Shown here: positions 44,149 through 52,767 of the stretch, piece by piece
How positions within the stretch are numbered: position 1 is the first letter of the stretch
How the letters are laid out: each line of letters starts with the position of its first letter
Assembly (NCBI RefSeq): GCF_000597725.1
Contig: NZ_JFBL01000010.1
Span: forward strand, 1-64,000
Direction of reading: 5' to 3'
Source: Sulfurospirillum arcachonense DSM 9755
Lineage (GTDB): Bacteria; Campylobacterota; Campylobacteria; Campylobacterales; Sulfurospirillaceae
Length of the DNA: 64,000 nucleotides
Notes under the pieces: generated by a model
Databases searched by the model: none
The model's input: the letters and a program-made list of their open reading frames with translations, nothing else
What the model was told of the DNA's origin: nothing
Made by a program: the position numbers and the translations under genes

Positions 44149-45036
44149 ATAAAAATTCCAATACTTCTTACACTATGCGTACTTTTTTGGTCTGGAAACT
44201 TCATTATAGGTCGTGCTATTCACGAAGATGTAGATCCTATACAGCTTGCTCTATTTCGCTGGAGTGGTGTTGCAATTCTCGTTTTTCCCATATTGGTCAA
44301 AAACTTTTCTAAGATTATACAAACTCTCAAATCAAACTTTCTTATTTTAAGTGCTTTAGCCCTCCTTGGTATCACCTGTTTTAATACTTTGTTGTATGTA
44401 GGACTTCACTATACAGCAGCTACAAATGCTCTACTAATCAACTCTTTTGTCCCTATTTTGATTTTAGTATTGTCCTATTTTATTTTGAAAATAAAAATCA
44501 AATTGATACAATTTTCTGGCATAGTTTTATCTACATGTGGGGTGATATTTCTCATCTTAAGAGGGGAGCTTTCAACACTCACTCATTTAGAACTAAACTA
44601 TGGTGATATTTGGGTTTTATCTTCATCTCTAACTTGGGCTTTTTACTCTGTATTATTAAAATTCAAGCCAAAAAATCTCAATGATTTTGAATTTTTTACA
44701 ACTATTGTATATATTGGACTATTTTGGTTAGTGATTGCTTATACGCTTATGGGTTATTCTATAAGTGAAGATATTGTTTTAGTTCAAAAGCATTATGCTC
44801 CTATCTTGTATGTAGCAATCTTTCCTTCTTTTGTCTCTTATTACTTTTGGCATCAAGGTATCCATAAAATAGGAGCCAATAAAACAGGTCAGTTTACGCA
44901 TCTCATGCCTCTTTTTGGCTCATTTTTAGCGTATCTATTTTTAGGAGAAAAACTCCATCTTTATCATATTATTGGCGCAATTTTTATAGGTATTGGTATA
45001 TATTTATCTCTTTTTACAAAAAAGGAAAAAGCATGA
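44149..45036 (+). CDS. EamA (DMT) family transporter with non-canonical start
   Basis: About 295 residues with ten membrane helices in two EamA repeats. The first in-frame ATG/GTG/TTG is TTG 44293, which would delete two helices, yet the frame is open and conserved-looking upstream: KIPILLTLCVLFWSGNFIIG, then RAIHEDVDPIQLALFRW. A ribosome site AAAGGA (44137-44142) is followed after six bases by ATA 44149 (ATT 44146 is one codon earlier). I therefore infer initiation at ATA or ATT, or a base error replacing ATG. Substrate unknown. The gene overlaps the methyltransferase by four bases. Confidence 0.82.
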   Translation: MKIPILLTLCVLFWSGNFIIGRAIHEDVDPIQLALFRWSGVAILVFPILVKNFSKIIQTLKSNFLILSALALLGITCFNTLLYVGLHYTAATNALLINSFVPILILVLSYFILKIKIKLIQFSGIVLSTCGVIFLILRGELSTLTHLELNYGDIWVLSSSLTWAFYSVLLKFKPKNLNDFEFFTTIVYIGLFWLVIAYTLMGYSISEDIVLVQKHYAPILYVAIFPSFVSYYFWHQGIHKIGANKTGQFTHLMPLFGSFLAYLFLGEKLHLYHIIGAIFIGIGIYLSLFTKKEKA

Positions 45037-45755
45037 GTCAATGGGACAAAAAAGCAAAAAACTACTCCCGCTATAGTGAAGATAAAAATAGCTTTGATAA
45101 AAAAATATTTAAAGCACTAGAGTCTTTACATGTAAAGCTTACAAACAAAACTCTTTTAGACATAGGATGTGGCACAGGAGTATATACTTTACAAGCAGCA
45201 AAACAGTGTCTACATGTAAAGGCTATTGACTCTTCTAAGGAGATGCTTGAAGTCTTAAAACAAGATGCTAAAACACTTAATCTTACAAATATAGAAACTT
45301 TACATGTAAGTTGGGATGAGTTTACATGTAAAGAGTCTTATGACTATGCACTATGCACTATGTCACCAGCTTTAAGAGATGAAAAAGATTTTATCAAAAT
45401 GGACAATTGTGCAACTACAAAAATCTACCTAGGATGGGCAGGAAAACGTGATTCAAATATACTTGATTTACTTTTTAAAGCACATGGACAAATATATACT
45501 GCACCAAATGGTTCAAAAAAATTACAAAACTGGTTAGATAAAAATAAAAGATTTTATCATCTTATCCCTTTTGAAGAAACGAAGATAAGTAAAAGAGATC
45601 TCAAAAAATCTATAGAAAACTTTCAATGGCACCTAGAAATAAGAGGCATAGTCCCAAATATAAACAAAATAGAAGAAATCCTAAAAAAGCTCTGTGATGA
45701 GAATGATAATATAACAGAAACTACAGAAAGTTATTTTAATTTGATTATATGGTAA
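45033..45755 (+). CDS. SAM-dependent methyltransferase
   Basis: A 240-residue class I methyltransferase with motif I LLDIGCGTGVYTL at about residues 40-52, followed by AIDSSKEMLEVL. The target is unknown. The striking point is the DNA: within 210 bases there are two perfect (45125-45136, 45321-45332) and two near-perfect copies (about 45211, 45300) of TTTACATGTAAA, read as LHVK, LHVK, LHVS and FTCK. Four-base overlap with the upstream transporter gene. Confidence 0.9.
   Translation: MSQWDKKAKNYSRYSEDKNSFDKKIFKALESLHVKLTNKTLLDIGCGTGVYTLQAAKQCLHVKAIDSSKEMLEVLKQDAKTLNLTNIETLHVSWDEFTCKESYDYALCTMSPALRDEKDFIKMDNCATTKIYLGWAGKRDSNILDLLFKAHGQIYTAPNGSKKLQNWLDKNKRFYHLIPFEETKISKRDLKKSIENFQWHLEIRGIVPNINKIEEILKKLCDENDNITETTESYFNLIIW
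45125..45332. repeat. Cluster of TTTACATGTAAA palindromes
   Basis: Perfect copies at 45125-45136 and 45321-45332; near copies at about 45210-45221 (CTACATGTAAAG) and 45299-45310 (TTTACATGTAAG), all inside the methyltransferase gene. This is the densest grouping of the palindrome in the window. Confidence 0.85.
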
Positions 45756-45779
45756 GAAGAGTTATCATGCAAAAATATG

Positions 45780-45785
45780 GTATAA
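45780..45785 (+). promoter_or_regulatory. Extended -10 box very close to a start codon
   Basis: TGGTATAAT ends seven bases before the ATG at 45793, and no ribosome site is visible. Transcription would start at or next to the ATG, giving a nearly leaderless mRNA for the pseudopilin gene. Confidence 0.5.
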
Positions 45786-45792
45786 TCTTCTT

Positions 45793-46386
45793 ATGAAAAC
45801 ATCAATCCAAAGTAACCTAAAAATGGCATTTACAATGCTTGAACTCGTTTTTGTTATCGTTATCGTTGGTATTTTATCAGTTATGATAGCACCAAGTTTT
45901 AACAATAATAATGCAAGAAAAGCTGCTGACCAAATTATAAGCCATATTAGATATACACAACACTTGGCTATGATGGATAATAAATTTGATCCGGCAGTTG
46001 GCACATGGTTTCAACAACGATGGTATATAGAATTTGTCCCTGACCCTATTAATGCTGGAAATGACATTTATTCGATTAGGTCTAATGGAAACTATGCAAA
46101 CAATATAATTGATCCTACAAAGCGATTAACTGGTGATAGTACAGTAAATCTTCGAACACCTGAATTAGATTTAACTGCTGAATATGGAACCAACCTTAGA
46201 GTTACTACTTGTGGAAGAACACTATCTTTTGATAATATGGGGAGACCATATTTAATTAATCCTAATGCTGCTGCAACTGCATATGTAAATATATTACAAG
46301 TTCCTTGTACCCTTACTTTTAATGATGGTGTAAATGATGCTACGATAGAAATACAACCTGAAACTGGATACGTTAGAATTCAATAA
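45793..46386 (+). CDS. Type IV pilin-like/pseudopilin protein
   Basis: A 197-residue protein with a class III signal: MAFTMLELVFVIVIVGILSVMIAPSF. The +5 Glu and hydrophobic helix are typical, but the residue before the cleavage site is Ala (KMA-FTMLE) rather than Gly. A disordered and beta-rich C-terminal domain carries two Cys (RVTTCGRTL and QVPCTL). It is a likely substrate of the prepilin peptidase at 14525-15256. Other pilus or type II secretion genes are not adjacent. Confidence 0.85.
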   Translation: MKTSIQSNLKMAFTMLELVFVIVIVGILSVMIAPSFNNNNARKAADQIISHIRYTQHLAMMDNKFDPAVGTWFQQRWYIEFVPDPINAGNDIYSIRSNGNYANNIIDPTKRLTGDSTVNLRTPELDLTAEYGTNLRVTTCGRTLSFDNMGRPYLINPNAAATAYVNILQVPCTLTFNDGVNDATIEIQPETGYVRIQ

Positions 46387-46409
46387 GTTAGTTATTTTCA
46401 GAGTAATTA

Positions 46410-46826
46410 AAGGCACAGCGATAAGCCGAGTTATGTCGTGGGTGATTATTTATCTACTTGTTATTTTACAATAACACTCTAGCGAATGGTAGAATTATGA
46501 GACTGACCAATCCATTCTTGCTGCAGGTTGGGTTTACAAAGCTCTTATGATTACTCAAAAGACTGGTGGGCTCTTACCCCGCCGTTTCACCTTTTCCATC
46601 TCAATACGACATCAAGAGCAAAGCTCTTTATATCTGCGCTAAGCGCTGTACCGCTAAAGCACAAAGATAGTTACCTATCTTCGTAACTTCACAATGGTAG
46701 TCTATTTTCTGTTGCACTTTCCCTTGGGTTACCCCAGCCGTCCGTTAGACGGAACCATGTCTCATTGCAGCCCGGACTTTCCTCTTCGACTTATGTCAAA
46801 GCAATCACCTGCCGTACCTTTAAGGT
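46410..46826 (-). ncRNA. rnpB: RNase P RNA
   Basis: The catalytic RNA of RNase P on the minus strand. The 5' part holds the conserved GAGGAAAGTCCGGGCT (near 46780) and the 3' part the ACATAACTCGGCTTAT; the middle has the GGTGAAACGGCGGGGTAAGA core and AGCCCACCA. The size is about 415 bases. TATAAT at 46836-46831 (minus) is the promoter -10 box, which fixes the 5' end near 46825; the exact ends are approximate. Confidence 0.93.
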
Positions 46827-46830
46827 CGAG

Positions 46831-46836
46831 ATTATA
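46831..46836 (-). promoter_or_regulatory. -10 box of rnpB promoter
   Basis: TATAAT on the minus strand, preceded by TGC, about seven bases before the first conserved bases of the RNase P RNA. Confidence 0.6.
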
Positions 46837-46841
46837 GCATA

Positions 46842-47927
46842 TTATTTTAGATTGTGTGTAAGTTCTTCCAATACCACTGTAGCATAAGAGCCTTTTGGTA
46901 AAGAAAAATGCATCTCAAACCAATTTTCTTCATCTATGTACTTGTATTCAACATCTTTCAAAAATGCCCAACCGAATCTACGAGTACCGTCCATCTGCTT
47001 TAAAAATGGCTCAGCTTCGCCATATATCTTCGTATCCATCTCTTGAACAAAACCTTCACTTTGCATACTTCTATGCCCTGGAAGCCATCCTGTTATAGTC
47101 GTATCTTCTTCCTCAAATCTTTTTATTTCTGTTTCCAAGTCTTCAACAATAAAAGGTTTTCCATTTGGATAGTGATGAGCAACATCACCTTCAAACATTT
47201 TTAGAAACTTTTTTTGTTTTTTGAGTGATTTTATTAGTTCTTTAGAAAAACCAAGTGCTTTTGCTGCGTCTTCATCATTGAAAGATTCTAAAATATGCCC
47301 TATTTCAAGACGAGATGATAACCATTCGTTAAAAAGGTAACTTTGATATGCACTGATAAAAAACATCTTCATTTTTCTTTGACGCTCTTTTCTTTTGCCT
47401 TCTAAGATTTCACGTCCTAAAATATAGTTATCTCCATCTCTACCAAATCTTTGATAACCAAAAAAGTTAGGGAAACCCTCTTTTTTCAGAGTTTTAAGTG
47501 CATTTATGAGTTTTTGTCCATCTACTTTATTGACACGCTTCAGTCTTATAAAAAATCTATTGCCTTTTAGATGCCCTACTCTTATTTTGTTGTTATGATA
47601 CGTTTTTGAAAGTATCTTTATCTTGTCATCTTTAAAGTTTTCAAGTTTTGCTTCAAAACTTTTATGAACCGATACATATTGTGTAGTCATGCCGTCTTTA
47701 TCTTTGAGTCCAGCATATCCAAAATCTCTTGTTTTGGCTCCACAGACTTCACTTAAACGTTGTACCATTTGCCACGTGGTTAAGTCTTTTTTTCTTACAT
47801 GTAAGATGAGATGTTCACCTTCACCACTAAATTCATATAGAGGTATTTCATTTACTACAAAATCATTAGCAGTTTTTGTAAAAAGTACGTCAATAGGGGA
47901 ATGGTTTAAAAAAAATAATCGTTTCAT
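46842..47927 (-). CDS. truD: tRNA pseudouridine synthase TruD
   Basis: TruD, 361 residues, makes pseudouridine 13 in tRNA. The catalytic Asp is in GYAGLKDKDGMTTQ; NFFGYQRFGRDGDNYILGREI and RRFGWAFLKD are the other family blocks. The insert domain is present. The stop codon is 15 bases from the rnpB promoter region, so the two RNA-processing genes are closely linked and transcribed in the same direction. Confidence 0.96.
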   Translation of the reverse strand: MKRLFFLNHSPIDVLFTKTANDFVVNEIPLYEFSGEGEHLILHVRKKDLTTWQMVQRLSEVCGAKTRDFGYAGLKDKDGMTTQYVSVHKSFEAKLENFKDDKIKILSKTYHNNKIRVGHLKGNRFFIRLKRVNKVDGQKLINALKTLKKEGFPNFFGYQRFGRDGDNYILGREILEGKRKERQRKMKMFFISAYQSYLFNEWLSSRLEIGHILESFNDEDAAKALGFSKELIKSLKKQKKFLKMFEGDVAHHYPNGKPFIVEDLETEIKRFEEEDTTITGWLPGHRSMQSEGFVQEMDTKIYGEAEPFLKQMDGTRRFGWAFLKDVEYKYIDEENWFEMHFSLPKGSYATVVLEELTHNLK

Positions 47928-48190
47928 TGTATTGCTCTTTTAAGTCTAGGATAGTGTGTATTTATTGAAAAAGTTACCAAAACTTAATATAGCTAAAGCC
48001 CTCTTTCTTCATACAATAAGTGACATTATATCTGAGCTGCTTAATAGTTTCCTTAAATGAGCTATCCAATCAATAGAAATCAAACATCTAACGCAGAAGC
48101 TAAGATTATTGATGATATCTTTAAAGTACTTTTATAAACTAATTAAAAGTTGTTTTCAAGTTATATAAAATTTATGGAAGTTAAAAATGG
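47928..48190. other. Region between truD and tRNA genes
   Basis: No established gene. Two short overlapping frames on the plus strand (47956-48057, beginning GTG, then 48056-48137, ATG) share the ATGA overlap typical of coupled genes and read NIAKALFLHTISDIISELL and SYPINRNQTSNAEAKIIDD. They may be the remains of a decayed gene next to the tRNA-Gln 3' end. No promoter or ribosome site is clear. Confidence 0.4.
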
Positions 48191-48265
48191 TGGATGGGGA
48201 TATAGGATTCGAACCTATGAATGCCACGACCAAAACGTGGTGCCTTACCGCTTGGCGAATCCCCA
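48191..48265 (-). tRNA. tRNA-Gln (anticodon TTG)
   Basis: Seventy-five bases including the encoded CCA. Acceptor stem TGGGGAT/ATCCCCA, anticodon stem CCACG/CGTGG with loop TTTTGGT (anticodon TTG), T arm ATAGG-TTCGAAT-CCTAT. Confidence 0.95.
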
Positions 48266-48283
48266 TCATGATGTTTAAAAAAA

Positions 48284-48360
<77 letters not shown>

Positions 48361-48473
48361 ACATTTAAAAGTATTTCACTGTGTAAGTGAGGTGAAATTA
48401 TAGTCGATTTTTATTTGTTTGTCAAGGGCTTTTTTGTATAATAATTAAAATTTTATACAAAGATAGGAAAAAC

Positions 48474-49493
48474 ATGACAGCTATACAAAGAGTTAAGCAA
48501 GCAATTGAAGATGTAAAACAAGGTAAAATGGTCGTAATGGTCGATGATGAAGACCGTGAAAACGAAGGAGATTTGGTTTATCCTGCTACATTTTCAACAC
48601 CAGAAAAAGTAAATTTTATGGCAACTGAAGCGAAAGGTCTTATATGTGTATCTGTGTCTGATGATATTGCAAAGAGATTAAATCTAACTCCTATGGTAGT
48701 GAAAAATGACTGCCAATTAGAAACAGCTTTTACAGTTTCAGTAGATGCAAGAGTTTGTACTACAGGAATTTCAGCTCATGAAAGAGATATTACAATAAAA
48801 ATATTAGCAGATTGTGCTAGTAGTGCAAATGAGCTAGCACGTCCCGGACATATATTCCCTCTTATAGCCAAAAAAGGTGGGGCACTAGTACGTACAGGTC
48901 ATACAGAAGGTTCAATTGACTTATGCCGTTTAGCAGGTCTTTCAGATTCTGCTGTTATTTGTGAAATCATGAAAGAAGATGGAACAATGGCTAGACGTGA
49001 TGACTTAGATATCTTTTGTGAAAAACATGGTCTTCATATAGTATATATTTCAGATATTGTTGAATATAGAATGCAGCATGAATCTTTAGTAAGAGAAATT
49101 GCGTCAGCAAATACAAACTTTTTAGGTACAGAAGCAAAACGTATAGATATGGTTGATCATGAAGACAATCATCATATCGTATATACTTTTGGCGAAGTGA
49201 AAAAAGAATCTGCTGTTAAATTTCACAATATCATTCCTGATATTGAATTATTTTCTGATAATGAAAAATTTGATGCTATGATTAAAGCTATTTCACATTT
49301 AAAAGAGCATGGCGGAGTATTAATATTTTTAGATGATGAAAATTCTCCAAAAAGAGAAGTAAAAGAGTATGGTATTGGTGCTCAAATACTTAAAAAATTA
49401 GGCGTTGAAAAAATTCAACTTTTAACAACATCAAAAGGTAAAGAGTTTGTTGGGCTAAGTGGATTTGGTCTAGATATAGCTGAAGAATTATAA
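48474..49493 (+). CDS. ribB: RibBA-type protein with degenerate RibA domain
   Basis: The first 200 residues are a complete 3,4-dihydroxy-2-butanone-4-phosphate synthase with DDEDRENEGDLV, the substrate loop RPGHIFPL and HTEGSIDLCRLAG. The last 130 residues occupy the place of GTP cyclohydrolase II but lack the SxRCDC zinc-binding cysteines, reading SAVKFHNIIPDIELF where they should be. So only the RibB reaction is likely; a separate RibA must exist elsewhere. This split is known in Campylobacterota. TATAAT at 48437-48442. Confidence 0.94.
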   Translation: MTAIQRVKQAIEDVKQGKMVVMVDDEDRENEGDLVYPATFSTPEKVNFMATEAKGLICVSVSDDIAKRLNLTPMVVKNDCQLETAFTVSVDARVCTTGISAHERDITIKILADCASSANELARPGHIFPLIAKKGGALVRTGHTEGSIDLCRLAGLSDSAVICEIMKEDGTMARRDDLDIFCEKHGLHIVYISDIVEYRMQHESLVREIASANTNFLGTEAKRIDMVDHEDNHHIVYTFGEVKKESAVKFHNIIPDIELFSDNEKFDAMIKAISHLKEHGGVLIFLDDENSPKREVKEYGIGAQILKKLGVEKIQLLTTSKGKEFVGLSGFGLDIAEEL

Positions 49494-49494
49494 T

Positions 49495-49518
49495 AAAAAG
49501 CCTCTTGAGAGGCTTTTT
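49495..49518. terminator. Bidirectional rho-independent terminator
   Basis: AAAAAGCCTCT and AGAGGCTTTTT pair around TG, immediately after the ribBA stop and before the stop of the convergent gene. Confidence 0.9.
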
Positions 49519-49522
49519 AATT

Positions 49523-49951
49523 TTAAAACTCTTTTGGTACGCTACAGTCTAACTCTTCTTGTTTTTTTGCAAGTTCAATAATATCTTTTTGAGTTAGATT
49601 CCCTAGCAAACATATTGCACCTAACTTCATGCACCAAACTCTTAATGTTTCTAACTCTTTTTCTTCTTGTTTTAATTGAGATGAAACACTCCAAGAGCGT
49701 ATACTTTTTATCTCTTTATAACCAAGTAAATCTGTAATTTCTCTATCTTGTATTTTATTTTCTACTACTGAAAGAATCTGCTCTTCATTTAAACCTGATT
49801 GGTTTACTCTATATCCAAGTATCAGTGCTTTTGCACGTTCTGGATACTTTGTTTTGATTTTATCAAAGCTATTGCCATAATACTTCAATGCTGGGATAAT
49901 ATCTTTTGTTTTATATATTTTTTCTATTTCCATATGATTTGGTTTTATCAT
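49523..49951 (-). CDS. Unknown cytoplasmic protein
   Basis: A 142-residue, mostly helical, charged protein. YGNSFDKIKTKYPERAKALILGYRVN and LLGYKEIKSIRSW are the distinctive stretches; two or three Cys are scattered (WCMKLG, CLLGN, DCSVPKEF). I do not recognise the family. It follows ogt by eight bases, with AGGAAA before the ATG, so they probably form an operon. Confidence 0.72.
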   Translation of the reverse strand: MIKPNHMEIEKIYKTKDIIPALKYYGNSFDKIKTKYPERAKALILGYRVNQSGLNEEQILSVVENKIQDREITDLLGYKEIKSIRSWSVSSQLKQEEKELETLRVWCMKLGAICLLGNLTQKDIIELAKKQEELDCSVPKEF

Positions 49952-49959
49952 TAATTTTC

Positions 49960-50421
49960 CTATTTTTTATTCTCATGTTTTAACAACCACTCTTTATTAT
50001 CAAGTCCACTAGCATATCCTACAAGTTTACCACTGCTTCCTATGACTCTATGACAAGGAATTATGATACCTATAGGGTTTTTATTATTTGCACCACCAAC
50101 TGCTCTTACAGCTTTTGGATTACCTATAATTGTAGCAATATCTTTATAACTTCTTGTTTCACCATAAGGTATATTTTGCAAAGCTTTCCAAACATTTTGC
50201 TGAAATTCAGTACCTTTTGTAAACTCAATAGGTATATCAAAACTTTTTAGCTTTCCACTAAAATACCTATCCAACTGTTCTTTACATGTAGAGAGAATTT
50301 TAGAAATTTGTTTTGGATTTTCCTCTGCATATTGCACGAAACTAAGCCCTTCTAAAGAAGATTCCGAACAGCATAATTTCAAGATACCAATAGGTGAATT
50401 ATAGTAGTATGTTGTTTTCAT
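49960..50421 (-). CDS. ogt: O6-alkylguanine-DNA methyltransferase (Ogt type)
   Basis: A 153-residue suicide DNA repair protein. The active-site motif IIPCHRVIGSSG holds the acceptor Cys; YGETRSYKDIA and KAVRAVGGANNKNP are the helix-turn-helix and Arg finger regions. It has only the Ogt domain, no Ada regulatory part. Divergent from ybgC. Confidence 0.96.
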   Translation of the reverse strand: MKTTYYYNSPIGILKLCCSESSLEGLSFVQYAEENPKQISKILSTCKEQLDRYFSGKLKSFDIPIEFTKGTEFQQNVWKALQNIPYGETRSYKDIATIIGNPKAVRAVGGANNKNPIGIIIPCHRVIGSSGKLVGYASGLDNKEWLLKHENKK

Positions 50422-50461
50422 ACGGTATTATACCGTTATTTCTTTACATGTAAGGATTTCT

Positions 50462-50833
50462 ATGAAAATTAGAGTTTATTATGATGATACAGATGCCGGT
50501 GGTATTGTATATCATGCAAATTATTTAAAGTTTTGTGAACGAGCTAGAAGTGAGCTTTTTTTTCAAAGAGGCATGTCTCCTACTCAAAACAATGCTCATT
50601 TTGTAGTCAAACATATAGAAGCTGATTTTATTCGTTCTGCTAAACTTGGTGATATGTTAGAAGTAAAACATAAAATACTAGATTTAAAAAATGCATCTTT
50701 AACCCTTATACAAAGTGTATGGTTAGATGATATAAAACTTTTCGAGATGACTTCTATATTAGCTTATGTAAAAGAAGGTCGACCTATTAGAATAGATCCA
50801 AAATCAAAAGAGTTTTTTCTAAGTATTTTTTAG
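50462..50833 (+). CDS. ybgC: Acyl-CoA thioesterase YbgC
   Basis: A 123-residue hot-dog thioesterase. The signature YDDTDAGGIVYHANYLKFCERARSE contains the catalytic Asp and backbone. A near-palindrome TTTACATGTAAGG at about 50441-50453 supplies the ribosome site TAAGGA. The stop overlaps the convergent gene by four bases. Confidence 0.94.
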   Translation: MKIRVYYDDTDAGGIVYHANYLKFCERARSELFFQRGMSPTQNNAHFVVKHIEADFIRSAKLGDMLEVKHKILDLKNASLTLIQSVWLDDIKLFEMTSILAYVKEGRPIRIDPKSKEFFLSIF

Positions 50834-52020
50834 AATAGCTCTTTTTCAAATTTATATCTTTTTGGTCTTATAATTGAAACTTTATATTCTACTTGATTGT
50901 CTACTACATTTTCGCTAAAGTTTTTTGCAGCTGTTGGAACAAAATAGTGTGTATAAAAATAATCAATTCCTATAGAAGTTGAGTAATTAACCCAATCATA
51001 AACAATGTCATGTCCAAAAAGAGAGTTTAGCTCTTCCATACCAACAGTAGTTTTTCCTATAGAATTTGCAATATAAAACTTGTCTCTATCTGCATACTGC
51101 GTGAGTGTTAAAAGCATAGGATTATAATTTATTTGTGTTGAGAGTATAGCGTATGGTTTTATTTTATAAACTCTTAATTGAGAAGATATAAGACTTGTTT
51201 TCACAAGCGGTGTATTCATGAAAATTGAACTTCCAGCTAATTTTCTATTGTGTCTTAACAATCTTTTAAAACTAACTCTCGAATCATTTATACTTTTATT
51301 ATAAATTATTTGTGGGCTCTTTTCTATAAGAAAAGTATTTAAAGACTTGCTCAAGCCACTTCCATCTGAGAAATAAGCAATTTTACTATTTGTATAACCC
51401 AATAACGTATCTATTTGTTTTGCATAATCAATCCCACCAAATAGTATATTTGGATTACTTTCTTCTATATTTTTCTTATGCACTGTAGGAATGTAAACTA
51501 TTAAACCATTCGCATTTTGGTTAATTATCTTCGCGCCACTATTTGTAACAGGAGCAACTACATAAGTAAATTTCTCTTTTTTTATATCTTCAAGTGCTTT
51601 TAAAATGGACTCTTCTTTTTCATCAATACTATTAAATACTTTTACTTCAAAATTATTTTGTTTTGAAACAAGATATGCTATTACCGAATTAACTGTAGTA
51701 GATGCGTACCTTCTTATACTTCTTTGAGGAACAAGTAAAGCAACTCGAATAGAGAATTTCTCATCTTCAAAAATTCTAAAAATTCTTTGATAGTATTCAA
51801 ATTCACTTTGCATAGAATAAAGTTCATCCATAGAACTATTATAATAACTTAAAAAAGAGAATATTTGTCCATCTTCTAAAAGTTTATCCATACAATCCAT
51901 ATTACATGTATCAATATTCAAATTTATAAATACACTTTTAGGTGGTGGTATATGCGACACTTTATCACTCTTAGCAAACATTAATGAAATAGAAATAAAA
52001 AAAATAAATAATATTTTCAT
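50830..52020 (-). CDS. Periplasmic-binding-fold protein (LpoA/LppC-like), function unknown
   Basis: A 396-residue exported protein with a signal peptide (about 1-16). IRVALLVPQRSIRRYASTTVNSVIAYLV, FTYVVAPVTNSGAKIINQN and NPNILFGGIDYAKQIDTLL have the pattern of a type 1 periplasmic binding fold, similar to LppC/LpoA proteins and to branched-chain amino-acid binding proteins. A Cys pair (DTCNMDCMDK) near residue 38 is unusual. Its function cannot be stated. It overlaps the uracil-DNA glycosylase gene by four bases. Confidence 0.75.
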   Translation of the reverse strand: MKILFIFFISISLMFAKSDKVSHIPPPKSVFINLNIDTCNMDCMDKLLEDGQIFSFLSYYNSSMDELYSMQSEFEYYQRIFRIFEDEKFSIRVALLVPQRSIRRYASTTVNSVIAYLVSKQNNFEVKVFNSIDEKEESILKALEDIKKEKFTYVVAPVTNSGAKIINQNANGLIVYIPTVHKKNIEESNPNILFGGIDYAKQIDTLLGYTNSKIAYFSDGSGLSKSLNTFLIEKSPQIIYNKSINDSRVSFKRLLRHNRKLAGSSIFMNTPLVKTSLISSQLRVYKIKPYAILSTQINYNPMLLTLTQYADRDKFYIANSIGKTTVGMEELNSLFGHDIVYDWVNYSTSIGIDYFYTHYFVPTAAKNFSENVVDNQVEYKVSIIRPKRYKFEKELF

Positions 52021-52682
52021 AATAGACTTTTAACCTTTAACATATCTTGAAAAACTTCTTTTTTAGATGATGGATTTCTTAATAAAAAATTTGGGTGATA
52101 CGTAGGGATCAACTTAGCATTACCAAGTTCTAAAACTTCCCCTCTTATCTTAGAGATTTCAGTTTCATACTCGCCTGTTAAGTGATGAAAACTTGTAGAC
52201 CCAAGAGCAACTATAATACTAGGATTTACTTTTTCTACTTGTTGCATTAAATATGGTTTACAAGCACTCACTTCTTCCATCGTTGGAACTCTATTTCCAG
52301 GAGGTCTACACTTTACAATATTTGCTATGTAAACATCTTCTCTTTTTAATCTCAAAACATTTTCTATTATATTTGTTAGAACTGTACCTGAACGACCTAC
52401 AAATACTTTTCCATCTTCATCTTCACTAGCACCTGGTGCTTCACCTATAAACATAAGTTTTGCATTTTCATCGCCTTCACCAAATACAACATTTTTTCTT
52501 GTTTTACTTAAATTACACAAATGACAAGACATTACAGACTCTTTTAATTGTCCAATTTCTTTGGGTAACATAGAGCTAGTATCTTTACTTCCTACAGGCT
52601 TATACTCTTTAAAGTATTCAAATCCCATAGCTCTATATTGATATAATATTTTTAAAAGTCTTGCTTTTTCTATTTGTGTCAT
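52017..52682 (-). CDS. Uracil-DNA glycosylase, type 4
   Basis: A 221-residue [4Fe-4S] uracil-DNA glycosylase. Two Cys of the cluster are in SCHLCNLSKTRK; the active-site loop GEAPGASEDEDGKVFVGRSG and the C-terminal TYHPNFLLRNP are characteristic. It removes uracil from DNA. The gene has its own start region with ATG 52682. Confidence 0.94.
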   Translation of the reverse strand: MTQIEKARLLKILYQYRAMGFEYFKEYKPVGSKDTSSMLPKEIGQLKESVMSCHLCNLSKTRKNVVFGEGDENAKLMFIGEAPGASEDEDGKVFVGRSGTVLTNIIENVLRLKREDVYIANIVKCRPPGNRVPTMEEVSACKPYLMQQVEKVNPSIIVALGSTSFHHLTGEYETEISKIRGEVLELGNAKLIPTYHPNFLLRNPSSKKEVFQDMLKVKSLL

Positions 52683-52734
52683 GAAAAGAATAGTATCTAA
52701 TGAGGTGTTAAAAAGAGATAAATTGGAGAGAGTG

Positions 52735-52757
52735 AAGCCTCTATAAAAAAGAGGCTT
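52735..52757. terminator. Hairpin after the superoxide reductase gene
   Basis: AAGCCTCT (52735-52742) pairs with AGAGGCTT (52750-52757). It lies between two minus-strand genes; the T-run after the stem is poor, so the terminator call is tentative. Confidence 0.4.
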
Positions 52758-52767
52758 ATTAAAATAA

